Assembly (NCBI GenBank): GCA_014529385.2
Contig: CM043956.1
Coordinates: forward strand, 64,422,620 to 64,486,619
Direction of reading: 5' to 3'
DNA from: Adiantum capillus-veneris
Taxonomy: Eukaryota; Streptophyta; Polypodiopsida; Polypodiales; Pteridaceae
DNA: 64,000 nt
Shown in pieces: positions 1-12,630 of the stretch. The position numbers and the translations under genes are program-made. Numbering within the stretch: the first letter of the stretch is position 1; each line of letters opens with the position of its first letter. The notes below the pieces were generated by a model. That model saw only the letters and a program-made list of their open reading frames with translations, was not told where the DNA came from and did not search any database.

Positions 1-185
1 ACGAATCCAAATTATGAAAAATAGGTGAAGGAAGAGATTGATAAACTATTGGAAGATGGTTTTATCTACCAGTAGATAAAGTTACTTGGTTATCACCAAG
101 TTGTCCCAAAGAAGAATGGGAGAATCAAGGTTTGTGTAGATACAGCAAACTGAACGCCGCCACAATTACTGATCCATTTTAATAT
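1..185 (+). pseudogene. Ty3/gypsy reverse transcriptase fragment
   Basis: Frame 1 of the plus strand, read through two stop codons (TAG at 22-24 and another near 73), gives VKEEIDKLLEDGF, then VVPKKNGRI and VCVD. These are the N-terminal fingers motifs of plant Ty3/gypsy reverse transcriptase. The palm with its catalytic aspartates does not follow, and the 5' part lies outside the window. It is a dead fragment of an LTR retrotransposon, unconnected in orientation to the gypsy remnant at 1316-3130, which is on the other strand. Confidence 0.75.
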
Positions 186-728
186 GGTTTTTTTTAATGT
201 GACGAGCTGTGGATGAGCATCTCTGAAACGAGGTGTTCAAGAGTTGCTAGGGGAGCCGCGAGGGTTTTGCAACCATAGGCTAGTTTGAATGGGGTGTTGG
301 AGAGTTGCAATGAAGCCATGCAAGCTGCCGAGAGAAGAAGAGGGGCATGGGCTTCCACTTGCAAGGGCGGGATGCTTAGAAGAGCACGCTGGGTGTTGGT
401 TAGATACCGGGGTGCTTGCCTTCATGGCAAGCCCCTCCTTCCCGATTCCTAGTCACATTAAGTGGGCCACAGCCAGTTGACCAAAATAATAGTCAACGCA
501 CCGCGGACGCGGAGTCAAACTCTCCACCTGCACCCTCCAAAGGTTTGTCTCTACCATTGCACTACGTGCATGCATGTGCTTGTGGAAGAAGGCGACTACC
601 AGGTTATGTGTTTAGACAACGTGCTCTCCCCAAAAAAAACTGCATGATCGGCTGTGCCGGTCACCTCCACCTACACGGAGGAAAGCACCCCGAAACTTAA
701 CCATTGCCAGCATTGTTTGACCAAGAGC

Positions 729-730
<2 letters not shown>
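186..730. other. No gene seen
   Basis: Short overlapping open frames occur on both strands, but none shows a recognisable domain or consistent coding character. I see nothing I can name in this stretch. Confidence 0.5.

Positions 731-813
<83 letters not shown>
731..813. repeat. (TG)n microsatellite
   Basis: Uninterrupted TG dinucleotide array of about 41 units, read directly. The histidine/threonine and valine/cysteine open frames crossing it are artefacts of the repeat. Confidence 0.98.
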
Positions 814-814
<1 letters not shown>

Positions 815-1080
815 CTTCATTAAATATAGAGAGAGCCTTTTGAGGGTACATTTTGCTTCACCACACAGCCAACAGAGAATTACTCTCTCTCTTCAATTTG
901 CTACAGGGCCAACACCCTCTCTCTCTTGCTCGATCTTGGCAGCAATCCCTACAAGGAGAAACTCCCTCTCTCTCTTTGTTCAATTTTCAATAGGGCCATA
1001 AGGGCTTGATTCTTGCTCCTTTCTATTGTTTGCAGCCCTATAGGGGCTCGCCCCCTTCTCACTCCTCGAATGCTACAGAG

Positions 1081-1241
<161 letters not shown>

Positions 1242-1315
1242 TCATTTTTTGACATCATTCTCCTCATATTCTTATCAAGGTTTTCTTGGTGGATTCTGCT
1301 TGACCGTAAATTTGC

Positions 1316-3130
1316 CTAAGGGTAATATATTGTAGAATTATTGTGCACAATTAGGTGATATTCAGTCAACTTCTTGATCACCATATTGATAAAATGAACT
1401 CTCTGATCATATACCAACTCCACCAGACATCCAAATCTTGTCATTATGTTCTTATACAAGAACTTTGCTACACTTTTTTCTTTATTATCCTTCATTGCTT
1501 GTGCTTCCACCCATTTAGTGCAATAGCCAGTTGCAACTAAAATGTACTAGTTTCATGTAAATTTTACAGTTGGTTTGACATGTTCCACAAAATCTAGACC
1601 CCACTTTTGAAAAGGCTCAAGTGGAAGAATTGGTTGTAAAGGGATCTTGTCTGTGGTCTATCATCTTCTAACAAGTCAAACAAGTCTTCACATGCTGATG
1701 AGAATCCTTAAAAATTAAAGCCCACCATAAACCTACTCAAAAACTTTCTTTGCTGTAATGTCACTTGAAAAATGGCCAACAGCATCATCTGCATGTGCCT
1801 CATCCAATATCAATTTTTGTTTAAACTTTTGAACACACCTTCTTAAAACCTGGTCTATTCTCTATTCCCCTTTTGTAAAGAACACCCATAATCACTGTAA
1901 ATGTTCTACTTCTCCATGCCAATTTTCTCCTTTTGACTATTGACAATTCTTTTGGGAAAATTCCATGCAATAAAAAATATAACATATCCTCATACCAAGA
2001 ATCCTCAACATCCACAAGGTCTACTGGAAATAGATTTGCATTAGGAAATTCATCTATTACTTCAGTAGGTGCTTCCCTAGTAGCTAACCTGCTTAAATAG
2101 TCAGCTATCACCTGGTCTTGACTTGGCCTGTGTATAACTGAATAATAAAACTCCTTCATCAACAGTACCTATCTAGCCAAACTTCCTGGCAGATGAGGGT
2201 TATTGACTAGATACACTAGGGGTTGATGATCCACATGGATCATTACTTTATTAACCAACAAGTAATGTCTGAATTTTTGCAATCCAAAAATCATCCCAAG
2301 ACATTCTTTCTCAATAACCGTGTAATTATTTTCTACAGGTGCTCTCTACTAGCATAGTAAATTGGTTTGAATCAACCTTTCTCCACTTCTTGCATTAAAA
2401 CTGCCCCCACTGCTTTATTAGATGCATCCACAAACATATGAAAAGGCAACTTCCAATCAAGAGGAATCAGTATAGGGGAAATCACCAACATCTTTTTCAG
2501 CAGGTTAAATGCAGTATCCTGCTTTTCCTTCCACACAAAATCTGCATCCTTCTTTGTCAAATTTGTAAATGGAAATCAAGCATGTGCTAAATACCTCAAA
2601 AATTTGCATGCCACTTCACTTGACCTATAAACCTCATCAGCCGTTTGAGATTTGTTTGGAGGTAAGGATTTCAAGATTGCTTCCACCTTCTTTGGGTCAA
2701 TTGCTATACCTACCTTATTGATAATGTGGCCCAACAAAATTCCACTTTTGACAGCAAAGACACACTTTGCAGGATTAAGGGACAATCTGGATTCCCTACA
2801 CTTTCAAATCATAACTTCAAATGCTTGAGATGATCCTTTTTGTCTCTTGAAACACTAAAATAATCCAAAAGCACGTTCATAAATGTGGTTAAGTGTAAGG
2901 ACCAAACACGTCTATAATCCAGTTCTTAAAAGTAGGTGGTGCATTCTTCAGTCCAAAGTTCATCACTGTAGAAACATATACTCCCTATTTAGTGATGAGT
3001 GTTGTTTTGTCCGTGTACTTCAAAGCCATTCTAATATGATTGTATCCACTAAAGCCATCTAAAATGTTGTACATCTCCTCTCCTGCTACTGCATTCTAGC
3101 ATTGTATCACAATATGGAAAAGAAAATCAC
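1316..3130 (-). pseudogene. Ty3/gypsy pol remnant (RT, RNase H, integrase)
   Basis: Read on the minus strand from 3130 downwards, the pol domains appear in order. The RT palm/thumb region is at 2576-3120 (LNPAKCVFAVKSGILLGHII, then a VEAIL segment). RNase H is at 2372-2560 (FHMFVDASNKAVGAVLMQ). The RNase H-integrase connection is at 1821-2162 (IIHRPSQDQVIADYLSRL-type). The integrase core is at 1316-1650 (FQKWGLDFV-like, KWVEAQAMKDN, FGCLVELV). Frames change several times and stops are frequent, so it is inactive. The sequence resembles non-chromodomain plant gypsy lineages (Athila/Tat-like); lineage assignment is inference. No LTR could be assigned with confidence. Confidence 0.8.
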
Positions 3131-4193
3131 ATTATTTTTCTACAAGGACCTCTTCAAACTCCCGTTCACACACACTATATGGGCTTTGTAATTGACTTCT
3201 CTCATCGTACCCTTCACTCGGTATGGCAACCAGAAACCATGCCCTCTTTGGCTAACCAACACCGCCTTAGCATCGACATGGCAACAAAATGGCCTCCTTA
3301 CTCTCCTCCCCTTTCTCTCCTCATATGGGCTCCTCTCTCGTCCAAGGCTACATACTGATGGGGGCTTTTCACAAGCCAAGCTCCCATACCCCTCTTCTCT
3401 CGTCCCCACTCCATGAAAACCCCCTCTTAGGGAGGGAGTGATAAAAGACATTGGAAAAAGTTAAAAAAAAATAAAGTATGATTATGTAAATATATGAGAA
3501 AGGTAAAATAGGCCACCTCATGCCTGCGGGGCAGCCCATCCCCACCTTGCCTCCTTTTTCTTCATTGTTGCCCCGCCATGTGTCCCTTTTCCTCTCCTCC
3601 ACTCAAAAGGTCAACCCCCTCTCTCTTCCCCTTGTCCTTTCTCCTTTCTCTCTCCCCTCAAGCTACCCCACCTCTCACCAATAATGCATTCTAACTCACC
3701 AATAATGCACCCTAACTCACATGCAACTTACCCTATCTTCCAAAATAGTATACCCCACCCCCTCTGTCTCTCTCCTATCATATCCCATGACCCAAATACC
3801 CCCCCCCCCTCTCTCTAAAGGGCGCCATGTCTCTTGTATTGTAGCTAAATAACCTCCCCCACACTCACACACACACAGTTTCACTAAAAAAGGTGCCCAC
3901 AGACCCATCCCCACCCGGTGGTTACCTGATTTTTCTTGTGTTCACACACATCTGCACACAGATTCACCTCTGAACACACTCCTCTCTCTCCCCTCTTGTA
4001 ATTACTTTATTCTCCATGTCACCTCTCACTTTTTTTCATCAACCCATCTCTCTCTCTTAGTCTCTCTCTCATGAGACTGCTGTTCTGGCACATATACACA
4101 CAGCCAGACAAGTGGGGCCCACAGTCACATGGCCTATGTAGATAATGATTTCTTCATTTCTAAATTCTAGAATTTCTTCCCCCCCTCCTCCCC

Positions 4194-4202
4194 TATATAA
4201 AG
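4194..4202 (+). promoter_or_regulatory. TATA box-like motif
   Basis: TATATAAAG in a C-rich context, followed by a short leader with CA repeats. It could be the promoter of the possible LTR at 3435-4955; no transcript evidence is available. Confidence 0.35.
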
Positions 4203-4681
4203 AGGGGTCACCATCACACAAAAACACACAACATCACCAAAGAACACACTATGCCCTGTGTGTGCCTAGTGCACACACACACACACACACACCCACACCA
4301 TCACCATCACCGCAATCACCATGCTTGTCTTGAGCATGACCTCTACACCCTTGGCTATGGAAGATGAAGGGCAACTAAATGAAGGACGATGGCCATAATC
4401 CTCGTGCGAGTCTTCGCCATCAACTCCCACCTATCCGCCATGTGCTCTACCACTCTCTCCCTTCTCATTCCCCTACCCTATGCTCCCCATTTCATCGCCT
4501 AATTCTCTAAATAAAGCTTGAGGTTTTGTTAGTATGTTTTCTTGCAATGTTTTGCCCATGTGAGGTGTGCGGAATCGCCACCTAGTCTTGTGTTTTGGAG
4601 TGACCTTGTGTATGTGTGAAGGGTGTGCGGATTCGCCATCCTTTTGTAATGCCTAAGTACTAAGCCGCTATACCCCCTCCC

Positions 4682-4684
<3 letters not shown>

Positions 4685-4741
<57 letters not shown>
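4685..4741. repeat. (CT)n microsatellite
   Basis: Pure CT array of about 28 units read directly, inside the pyrimidine-rich stretch described above. Confidence 0.97.
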
Positions 4742-4744
<3 letters not shown>

Positions 4745-4960
4745 TGATCTCATTCCCTTTCCTTTTCATCATTACTCCCAAGCATCCATCTCTCTTGGAT
4801 GAAAACTTTGTTATGGTGGTGTGTTGTTTGCATCCTAGCCGCTGAAGCTAGGTGGTGCCCCCCCTGTTTGCTTTACCATGACAGGCTCGAGGCGCGCCAT
4901 TTGGTCCCCGGTGTTTTAGAGGCCGTCGGGGCTCGGGGTTCGCTTTGCTCCCGTCATACA

Positions 4961-5660
4961 TAGACACATGTAATGCTCTTGTGCATATCTTCTACCACAT
5001 ATCAATAACACCACATATCTGCTAATGATCAATATTTTTTTCCTTTATGAATTTGAACTGCATCAAGTCAATTGCTAGCTTGGTCTCTAGCCATTTGGTC
5101 CGCTTTTTTTCCTTGTTTATCTACAGAACATCTCTCGTTATCTGATCAAGTGCAAGTATTGCTAACAAATAGGAGATAAAGGAACTCTTTTTAAGTGAAA
5201 TGCTCATGCGGTCATGCTCTTGCTTAGTCCAAAAAAAACTCCAAGACTTTTTTATTGCAAGATCCAAATCAAATAAACCTAAAGTTTATCCATACTTACA
5301 AGCTACCGTCAAGGATTATCTAATAAGTACTTCTTCATTTTTGTTGCCTCTTATGGTGCTAGGGTTATCTCAGGTTGAGGAATAAGGAGAAACCTCCACT
5401 TGTAGGTGGCATGTCCTTTTCCATAAAGAGTTGATTCCCCAGGAGACAGAGCTAAAAATTAGCAAGCTTACGTTTGCCAAAATGGCTAGTGCAAACCTTG
5501 CATAAAAGTAAATTGGGTTCACATTTTCTAGTCGGACACATTTAAGTTTTTAGCATGCTTCTCATGAATTTGATTGTTACGTCTTTGATGTGTCTTTATG
5601 TAAGATGATGAAGAACCTTTGTCATTTGATGAAGCATAAAATCTAGAAAATTTATTGGCT
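4961..5660. other. No gene seen
   Basis: AT-rich sequence without a supportable gene. It lies directly 5' of the copia fragment and may be an unreadably decayed part of the same element. Confidence 0.4.
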
Positions 5661-5664
5661 ACAA

Positions 5665-6060
5665 AGAAAACTAAGTATGATGCTATATTGCAAAGAATCG
5701 CACATGGTCTTTGTGTGATTTTTGACCTAGCAAAAAACCATCAGTATTAAGTGGATTTTCAAATTAGAATTTAAGTGTGATCATAGTGGTAATCGCTAAA
5801 AGTCTAGAATTGTGGAAAATGGGTAGAGAAGGCCATTTATTTTTATCATACTTTTGCTCCCACTTGTTGCATGGCCACCATTTGTGGCATTTGTGTGGTG
5901 GTAGCTCATAATGGTTTCACTTGAGTATAAAGACTTCATTATTAAAGGGTGATTTCATGAGGAAGTTATGTAGTGCAACCTCGTGGCTTTGATCAACAAG
6001 GCCAAGAAAAAACAAGGTATGCATGCTTAAAAAGGCTTTAAAAATCCTCGGGGGATTCAC
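5665..6060 (+). pseudogene. Ty1/copia reverse transcriptase remnant
   Basis: With frameshifts and stops tolerated, the plus strand gives a segment like KYDAILQ...DLAKNHQ, then ISIKWIFKLEFKCDHSGN and finally LEYKDFIIKG-FHEEVM. These match the order of plant copia RT motifs: the N.TW..V.LP start, then KWVFK.K...DG, then the DVK.AFL.G...EEVY block. The catalytic YVDD region was not found. It is an old, truncated copy with several in-frame stops. Confidence 0.55.
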
Positions 6061-6182
6061 TAATAGTAATGGGGGGATGTCACCTGCGTGCATCCAAATT
6101 AGAGAAACCCCCCTATGTATGATTTCTTACCTGCTAACCTACCTCCTACATATGGACAAGATATGGACGTTCTCGCAATGAG

Positions 6183-6202
6183 CCCCCCCCCCCCCCCCCC
6201 CC
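6183..6202. repeat. Poly-C run (20 C)
   Basis: Twenty consecutive cytosines read directly; the region around is otherwise unremarkable. Confidence 0.95.
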
Positions 6203-7014
6203 TTTACGGATTTTGTACTAAATGTGATGATAATACGAAATGCGCCAGAAGCCCATTGGTGAATAGAACCAATTCCTCACATAGACAAGAAAAATCAAAG
6301 CAACAACCCAAGTGATGGTTTCCCCATCAAATATATCATTCTAGGCAGCAAGTAGAGCATGTAAAGGTACCCAATGGCATGGAAAAAAGAATTGCTAGAA
6401 GATCTACATGAACATGAAGTCACACTCAATTCACATATGGACCCCACTCTTCTTATCCCTAGCATACCCTCAATCTATAAGATCTTAGCAAAATTAATGC
6501 ATGCACAAGCTCCTTCCTATCCAACATCCACCACATATACAATCTAGCCTACAAGACAAATTAGATCTTTGGCTTAGGTGTGGATTCAAGGGACACAACT
6601 TGTTTAAGCTAGCTAGCTTCAAACTACACCAAAATATTGCAAAGATGTGCTTCATATTCAAAGTAAAATTTATCAAAAGAAGAAAGTAATATTGGAGCCC
6701 CCTACAACTTTTCCAACCTAGATATTGATTAAAATTTTGATAAGATTTTCTACGAATCTTGAGAAGAATCAAGATTCTATGTTCAAGGTAATCAAATAAT
6801 TTAGACAACACATAAAGCATAAGGGAACTCTAGATTATAGCTCAACATGAAGTAAACAACAACCATATACACTTAAATGTTGAGATTCTAACCATGAAAA
6901 ATCAAAATTATAGATGTAATTGAGAGTTTCATACGCGTACAATACTTGAAAATATCAAGTAAATTCATAGTCAACAAACAACTTTTTCTCCTATTTCAAC
7001 CCCGCCAAATAGTC
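6203..7014. other. No gene seen
   Basis: AT-rich sequence with only short open frames on both strands; none is recognisable. Confidence 0.4.
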
Positions 7015-7392
7015 TCAATGCAAACATAGCCATACTCTTCTGATTTCATGTGCAAAGATGTGCATTTGTGCCAAAGTAAAAAATTTGATCAATGTATAGT
7101 GTACATTTGGTTGAACACTTGTACCATGAGAACCATTTATATAGCCCGACAAGTTTCCTTCTTCTACACAACCAAGAATGTATGCTTGATCTTCCTCTGG
7201 TTCTACATTTGGATCTTCTAAAAGAGAATATTTAAAGGCTCTTGGAAATATTTTGCATATCTTTTTCCACTTTTGAAATCTATACTTATGCCCTGCATAG
7301 TTTAGAATAGTCACACCACTTTCAAGGGAAGTATGCACAAATCCCCTATAACGAGTTGCTTGAATACATGAAAGTTCCACTTCAAATGCCAC
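7015..7392 (-). pseudogene. SET-domain-like reading frame (tentative)
   Basis: A 125-codon minus-strand frame, open without ATG for about 20 further codons upstream (to about 7452), so it may be an exon or an exon fragment. Features resembling a SET methyltransferase fold come in the right order: RGFVHTSLESGVTILNYAG (like the RG..A...I..G..I.EY.G start), then EEGNLSGYINGSHG with PNV after it (like GN..R.INHSC.PN), then MHIFAHEIRR (like IFA..DI..GEE). The NHSC core is altered to NGSH and the frame ends before the Y.Y segment. That suggests a decayed or partial copy. It could also be an unrelated protein; I would not assign a function without a profile search. Confidence 0.3.
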
Positions 7393-7699
7393 ACCATCAA
7401 TATAAAAAATTACATTTTTAGAAATAGGAAAAGTTGTTGTCCCAAAAGGATCTTCGTTTTATAATTATAGCGTGAAATACACCTCATTTTTATGTCACTC
7501 CCTTTGTATCTGGAAAAAAAGAAAAAAATTATGCAAAAATATAAGGAATAGATCAAAGGATGATAGTATTGGATGTGCAACATATGCAAGACTTAGAGTT
7601 CCTCTTACATGGTACCTCCAAAGGTTTCAAAAAATAAAACCTTTGAGAAATAAAGCACACCATGTCTCTAATATATTTCCCATTTGAAGCATAGAGAGA

Positions 7700-9210
7700 A
7701 CCAAGGTCCACCACTTGTCCAAGCTAGACATTGAGCATTGATACAAGGTCTAATAATTATCCAAGAAACCTATGGTATCTGATAACATGGAATGCATTGA
7801 TGCAACAAAGCATCCTAACGTTCTCCTAGCCTCTTGGTCCATCTATGTTTTCTTGTAGACTAGGGAGATTCGTTGCAAAGTCATCACTAGTCAAAAATTA
7901 GGCATAGGACATTGATACAATTCTTCACCACATGTGCAACTTATCCTCTCTAGTAGCATGAGTGTTTTGATCTCAAATTCACCACATTTTCAACATATAC
8001 TCTATTGTAGTGTAGAGATTTTACTTTGTAGATCCACCACTTGTCCAAACTTGGCTTGTTGATGTATGAGGATAATAAAGGGTCCACCTATTCTCCAAGC
8101 TAGGCCTAGCTTGGACAAGTGGTGGATTTTGCTTCTCTCCATACTCCAATTGTGTGTGGCTTGGACAAGTGGTACCTCGGAATAACACTTAGCTATCCAT
8201 TTTGAGCCAAAAAAAATTTAAAATGTGGACATTCCTTTTGTCCACATTTGAAAGGAGCCTCTAGTTTGGACGAGTGGTGTTCCTTGAAACCAAACCCCCA
8301 ATGCTATAGCATATCATTTTTTGGGCAAATGATGAGAGACAATACCTTCCATGCTATAACATAACATAGGCATAGGACCCTCTATCAATTTTCCATGTCT
8401 ATCTTGGATAAATGGTTGATCTTGATCCTAAAAAAGTGTTTCAATAGGGTGTATCTTGGATAAGTTTGCAATATTGCTTCTATCTATGTTCCAATGAACT
8501 CTAGCTTGGACAAGTGGTGGAACTTGATACAAAAACTTAGGTACTAAAAAATAGCATATCTTAATAGAGACTTCTAGTCATTTTTATTGCCTAGTTTTGA
8601 CATTTGGTGAATTTTGCTTCTCTCCATGTTCAATGGAGCATAGCTTAGTTAAGTGGTGGGCCTTGCTTCTCTCCATGAAGAAACGATTGGACATATGGTG
8701 GTCCTTAAAACTAAAATCTATAAAGGAATGTAATTTAGACAAGTGGTAGTGACCTTGAGATCAACTAGCCAATATACTAGAGATGATAGGATGGGCATGT
8801 GCATAGATAAATCATTTAACCTAGACAAGGGAAACTAGTAAAAGGTCCACTAGTCAATTTCAGATCCATTGAAGTCCTAGCGAAGTATGAAGAGAAGCAA
8901 GGTACACTTAATCCGATTGAATCATGAAGAAAAACAAGGTATATCACTAAATAATCCAAGGTATGAGAATACAGTTTGAGGTTCAAGTATACTACGTTGT
9001 AGCATGGGGCTTACAAGATCTATGACTTGAAATACTTAAGTTTCAAGAATCAAGAGAGGCATAGGAAACTTTTTGAATATCCACCATTTTCCCAATCTTA
9101 GATCTATGTATACATTAAGAATGTCAAGGTCCATTACTTGTCCAAGTTTAGCTCCATTGAAACATATGGATAAACAAGTTATCTCACTTGTCTAAGTTGG
9201 GCTGGAGAAT
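7700..9210. repeat. Dispersed degenerate ~50 bp repeat family, both orientations
   Basis: The core CTTGGACAAGTGGTGG, often followed by a CTTGCTTCTCTCCATG-like tail, recurs at about 8107, 8158, 8262, 8403, 8452, 8505, 8590, 8643, 8684 and 8733. Its reverse complement (CCACCACTTGTCCAAG) occurs at about 7705, 8034 and 9130. Spacing is irregular and the copies have diverged, so this is neither a simple satellite nor a CRISPR. No gene was seen within it. It may be a decayed tandem array or a subrepeat region of an old transposon. Confidence 0.7.
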
Positions 9211-9362
9211 CAACACAAATCCAGCAGTTGTACAACCTATGATATATTGTAGATGGTAGCTATAACGCTCTAAGAGAAGCTTAATTGAAACACACATAGA
9301 CATATACCATGGATGCAAGGTTACCATCATAGGTTCAATCTATCATCTATATTAGTGTCAAC

Positions 9363-9798
9363 TGCTAGGGACTTGCTAAACATCGTGTGTAAGCCACAGG
9401 GCTGCAAGCACACAACTTGCACATAGAAGCAAGCTCTACGGCTACAGATTGGCGTGTCACTCACCTCCTTCGATGTTTCTGTTGAGGGAATCCATGTGCG
9501 TGCCAAGAGGAGGGCGCTCACAGATAGACAGAACAAGAAGGTAAGGCAAGAGCAAGCTTCATACGTTCAGAATCCTCAAAAGGACTAGTTTTACAACCTT
9601 ACCTATGGATTGGGTCTGTTTCTTTCACATACAAGCACACACATTCAGGCAATTGGCACTAAACAAGTTTAGTACGTAGTCCAGTGAGCCTCTCATCGGT
9701 GATCACCGGCCCTAGACTATAGACCTACACGACCACAAGCTAGGCCCATAACTAAATACAAATAATAATATTAATAAGGATGACATGCAAAGTTAACA
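9363..9798 (-). mobile_element. LTR (3' LTR) of element F
   Basis: On the minus strand this unit starts TGTTAACTTTG at 9798 and ends CCCTAGCA at 9363, the usual TG...CA ends. Immediately upstream on that strand is a polypurine tract (AAGAAGGGGGG, 9801-9811), which marks a 3' LTR. The terminal ~28 bases recur at 12631-12660, next to a primer-site-like sequence, marking the other LTR. It carries no coding capacity. Confidence is limited because the partner LTR is reduced to its terminal segment. Confidence 0.5.
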
Positions 9799-12630
9799 TG
9801 CCCCCCTTCTTGATGTAAATTCCATCCTTGGAATTTAGGAAGGTATGTCTGAAAAACGAGAACTTCATGGATCCACTGGTATGGATCTTGTAGTAGTTAA
9901 ACATCTATGGGTCTTGTAGTAGTTAAACATCTTGATGAGAGTAGTGGCCCATGGACGTGCCGTCAATCAAGAAGTTTAATACTACAAGAAGTTGCACTTG
10001 TCCTCATCCAGAGCGCAATCACGATCTTTACTCAAATGCTAAAGATCAACAAGAAATATCACAGTAGTTGCATTCTCATAAGAACATGGGTAATTAAAAG
10101 TCATATGCAGTGAATAAGCACTAAGAATGATCGGTAACAAAATATTAAACAATGTTTTGAGTTGTAAACATTAAAAGGAAATATAATTGAACTCGTGAGC
10201 AGTTATGAGGGTCAACGAATCAAAAAGTCTAGTGTCTAGTTCAATTTTCAATAGGCACAAAAGGTCAATTGTTACTACAATGGGAAAGCTTCTTGATTCT
10301 CCCTAGTCAATCAAGTCGTTCAATCGCGAGAGCAGAGTGTTTCATGTTATAGGGCTGACTAGAGGCTATACCTAAAAGACCTTGAAGTTGAGGTATGATA
10401 AAGGAAATCACACATGAAATAATCGCCAAAATTATTCCCTTTGTTGAACCCCCAGAGTGTTTATTTTATAGACTTTGTTGCCACATAGTCTTAATTGATC
10501 TTTTGGGCTTTTTTTTTGTATTTTTCTTTCATTGATTTTGAATTGTGTAACTTTGGGGGGTCATTTTGACACTGTCACCCTCCCCAGGCTCATCACAACA
10601 GTCAAACTTCGTTTATAATACTAAAGCTAAAGATCAAGAGGGATTAAGTCCACTGGAAAGTATTGACACACTACATGAAATGCTTCATAATATAGGATTA
10701 AGAGCCTAAAGTAAGTACTGAGATTTAGGAAGGCATCTCCTACAAGATTAATAGAAGATCTCTATTGCTCTACCTTGGTCAACGTAGCTTAGCCAGAATT
10801 CTTGATTAATAAACCTAGACAAGGGACTATGACGTAAAATTATATTGAATCCAATGTCTAGTATTAAGCAAATGTATGAAATACCTTGGTACCAATCATG
10901 ATTAACGCAGACAGACATGAATGTTAGGAAAGACAACTAGCAATGAGAATGGACAAGAAAAACATGTTTGTGCTAGCCATCGTGCTCGATTCATGAGTGG
11001 ATTGGACAAGGATTGCATGATGTTTGAAAACTGAGCTACCGCAATACGTTCATGTACATACTAACAAACAATGGGAAATACCTCTAGGAGGCACATCACT
11101 GGGAAGAGCATCACCCTTATTGAACATAACCAAAACACAATAAAGAGCCCTAATCTATCTATTTGCACCACCCTATAGGGTCAAGGAAACAGGATGTTGT
11201 ATAGGTTGGTTAGTAGTCCTAAGGCTAGGCCTTTATCCTCATCATCAAGATAGACATAGTCATCCTCGGTGAGATCATATCCTTCCGCAATGTCATCTAT
11301 TGGTTCTTCTTCTCATTCTTGTGCATGTAAGCTAATCAATATGCTACCATTCGTGGATAGTCATTTTGTGCAGCATGTGCCAATGGAACAATATCTTCTA
11401 TTGCATAGGGATCACTCATGGCCAATACAGCATCAGCCATTCTAACTCCTCAATTTTTTTCTCACATACTAGACTAGCTAGCAGGTCCCATTCTGAGGTA
11501 AGTATAGAGTAGATCATGTGAAACACTTGAGAAAGGTAAAGAGGATACCTTTCATTCAAAGTAGGGGTGGATGATTCTAGTGAACTAGCCATATCTGTAC
11601 ACACAAATAGATTTTGGTAAGTTTGCAAATAACTTAAGAGTTGGGTCACTGTGCATGATGTGTCATTCTGAGTTTTGGTTTATGGACCAAATTTTTTAGG
11701 TTTCAATCTTCCTATTTGGTGGCTCTTGCTCTTTTACCTTTTCTGGATTTCTAAAATTTTTGGCTTGTTTTAGTATAAGGCTATACATATATACATTCCT
11801 TGATATTTGGTGATTAAGAGGTCAGAGAGGAAGGTTAAGAGGGAGAAAAGCGAATGATGGATGTCAGTAAAGTAGTCCCCCCTTCCTTGGGTAGATCATA
11901 CTTTTTAGAAAGATGTTGTCGCCCTTTGAAACCAATTGTTCCAAGTTGTAATGGGTGAGGAGTTTGACCAATAGTTGAGCGTGTAAGCACAAGAGAGAAA
12001 GTCTAAAGAAAGCTAGTGGAGGGAAAAGGTGAAGCCTAGATCCCACATGCTTCCTTTTTCCCTTGAGAAGTGGGGTATATATATAACATGAGACCCACTA
12101 TTCCTTCACTTGGAAGGAAGCTATGAACCCTACTTCCCATATATATAAATCAAGACCGAGACCGAGGCCGGGGCCGGGGCCAATGGGGTTCTTTCTTTTC
12201 TAGTCTAAGGCCTAGTTGGAGTCGGGTTTTTCTTTGTATCAATTCAAAAATCCCAGCCAATTGCAAGGCGTTTTTGTTTTTTGTTTGTTTAGTTTTTTGG
12301 TTTTGTTTTTTTAAGTTGACCTCAACAAGAACTGAAATTACCATGCCTTAACACAGGTTTGTAGAAAACAAAAAATAGCCTATCGTTGAAAGACAAGTAA
12401 ATAGTGAGCAAAAATGAAAAAAAAACAGTGAACAGTAATAAAGCGGAGCAATAATTCACCAAACATAGTATATTGTCTACTGTCACTGTATCCAGATCTG
12501 CACACGTAGGCAACAAACACCCACTTTCCAACATTTCTAACATGTAAAAAAAGACGTCAACATAGCATGCAGGGTGCGGTTGGAGCTTGGCGCAGAGCGG
12601 CTCCTCGGCAATGGCGCCAGAAATGTTACC
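9799..12630 (-). mobile_element. Non-coding internal region of LTR element F
   Basis: Lies between the 3' LTR (9363-9798) and the residual 5' LTR edge at 12631. The longest open frames on either strand have no retrotransposon domain, so this would be a large non-autonomous derivative without gag or pol. At the 12.6-kb end the minus strand reads TGGCGCCATTGCCGAGGAG just inside the LTR, similar to the primer-site region seen in some plant gypsy elements. A GA/CC-rich minisatellite (ACCGAGACCGAGGCCGGGGC) lies near 12154-12180. There is no sign of host genes. Confidence 0.4.

Larger units (their letters stand above)
3131..4960 (+). other. Pyrimidine-rich non-coding stretch, possible LTR
   Basis: No gene seen. 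The stretch is rich in C and CT runs. A purine tract (GGGAGGGAG, about 3425-3434) is followed by TGATAAAAG, as at a polypurine tract/LTR junction. A good TATA box (TATATAAAG) lies at 4194-4202, and the end near 4955 reads TCATACA. That order would fit one long plus-strand LTR, but no second copy or target duplication was found, so this is a guess. Confidence 0.25.

Noticed and set aside
7700-9210. CRISPR array
   Set aside because: Repeats are degenerate, irregularly spaced, in both orientations, and the context is a plant genome.
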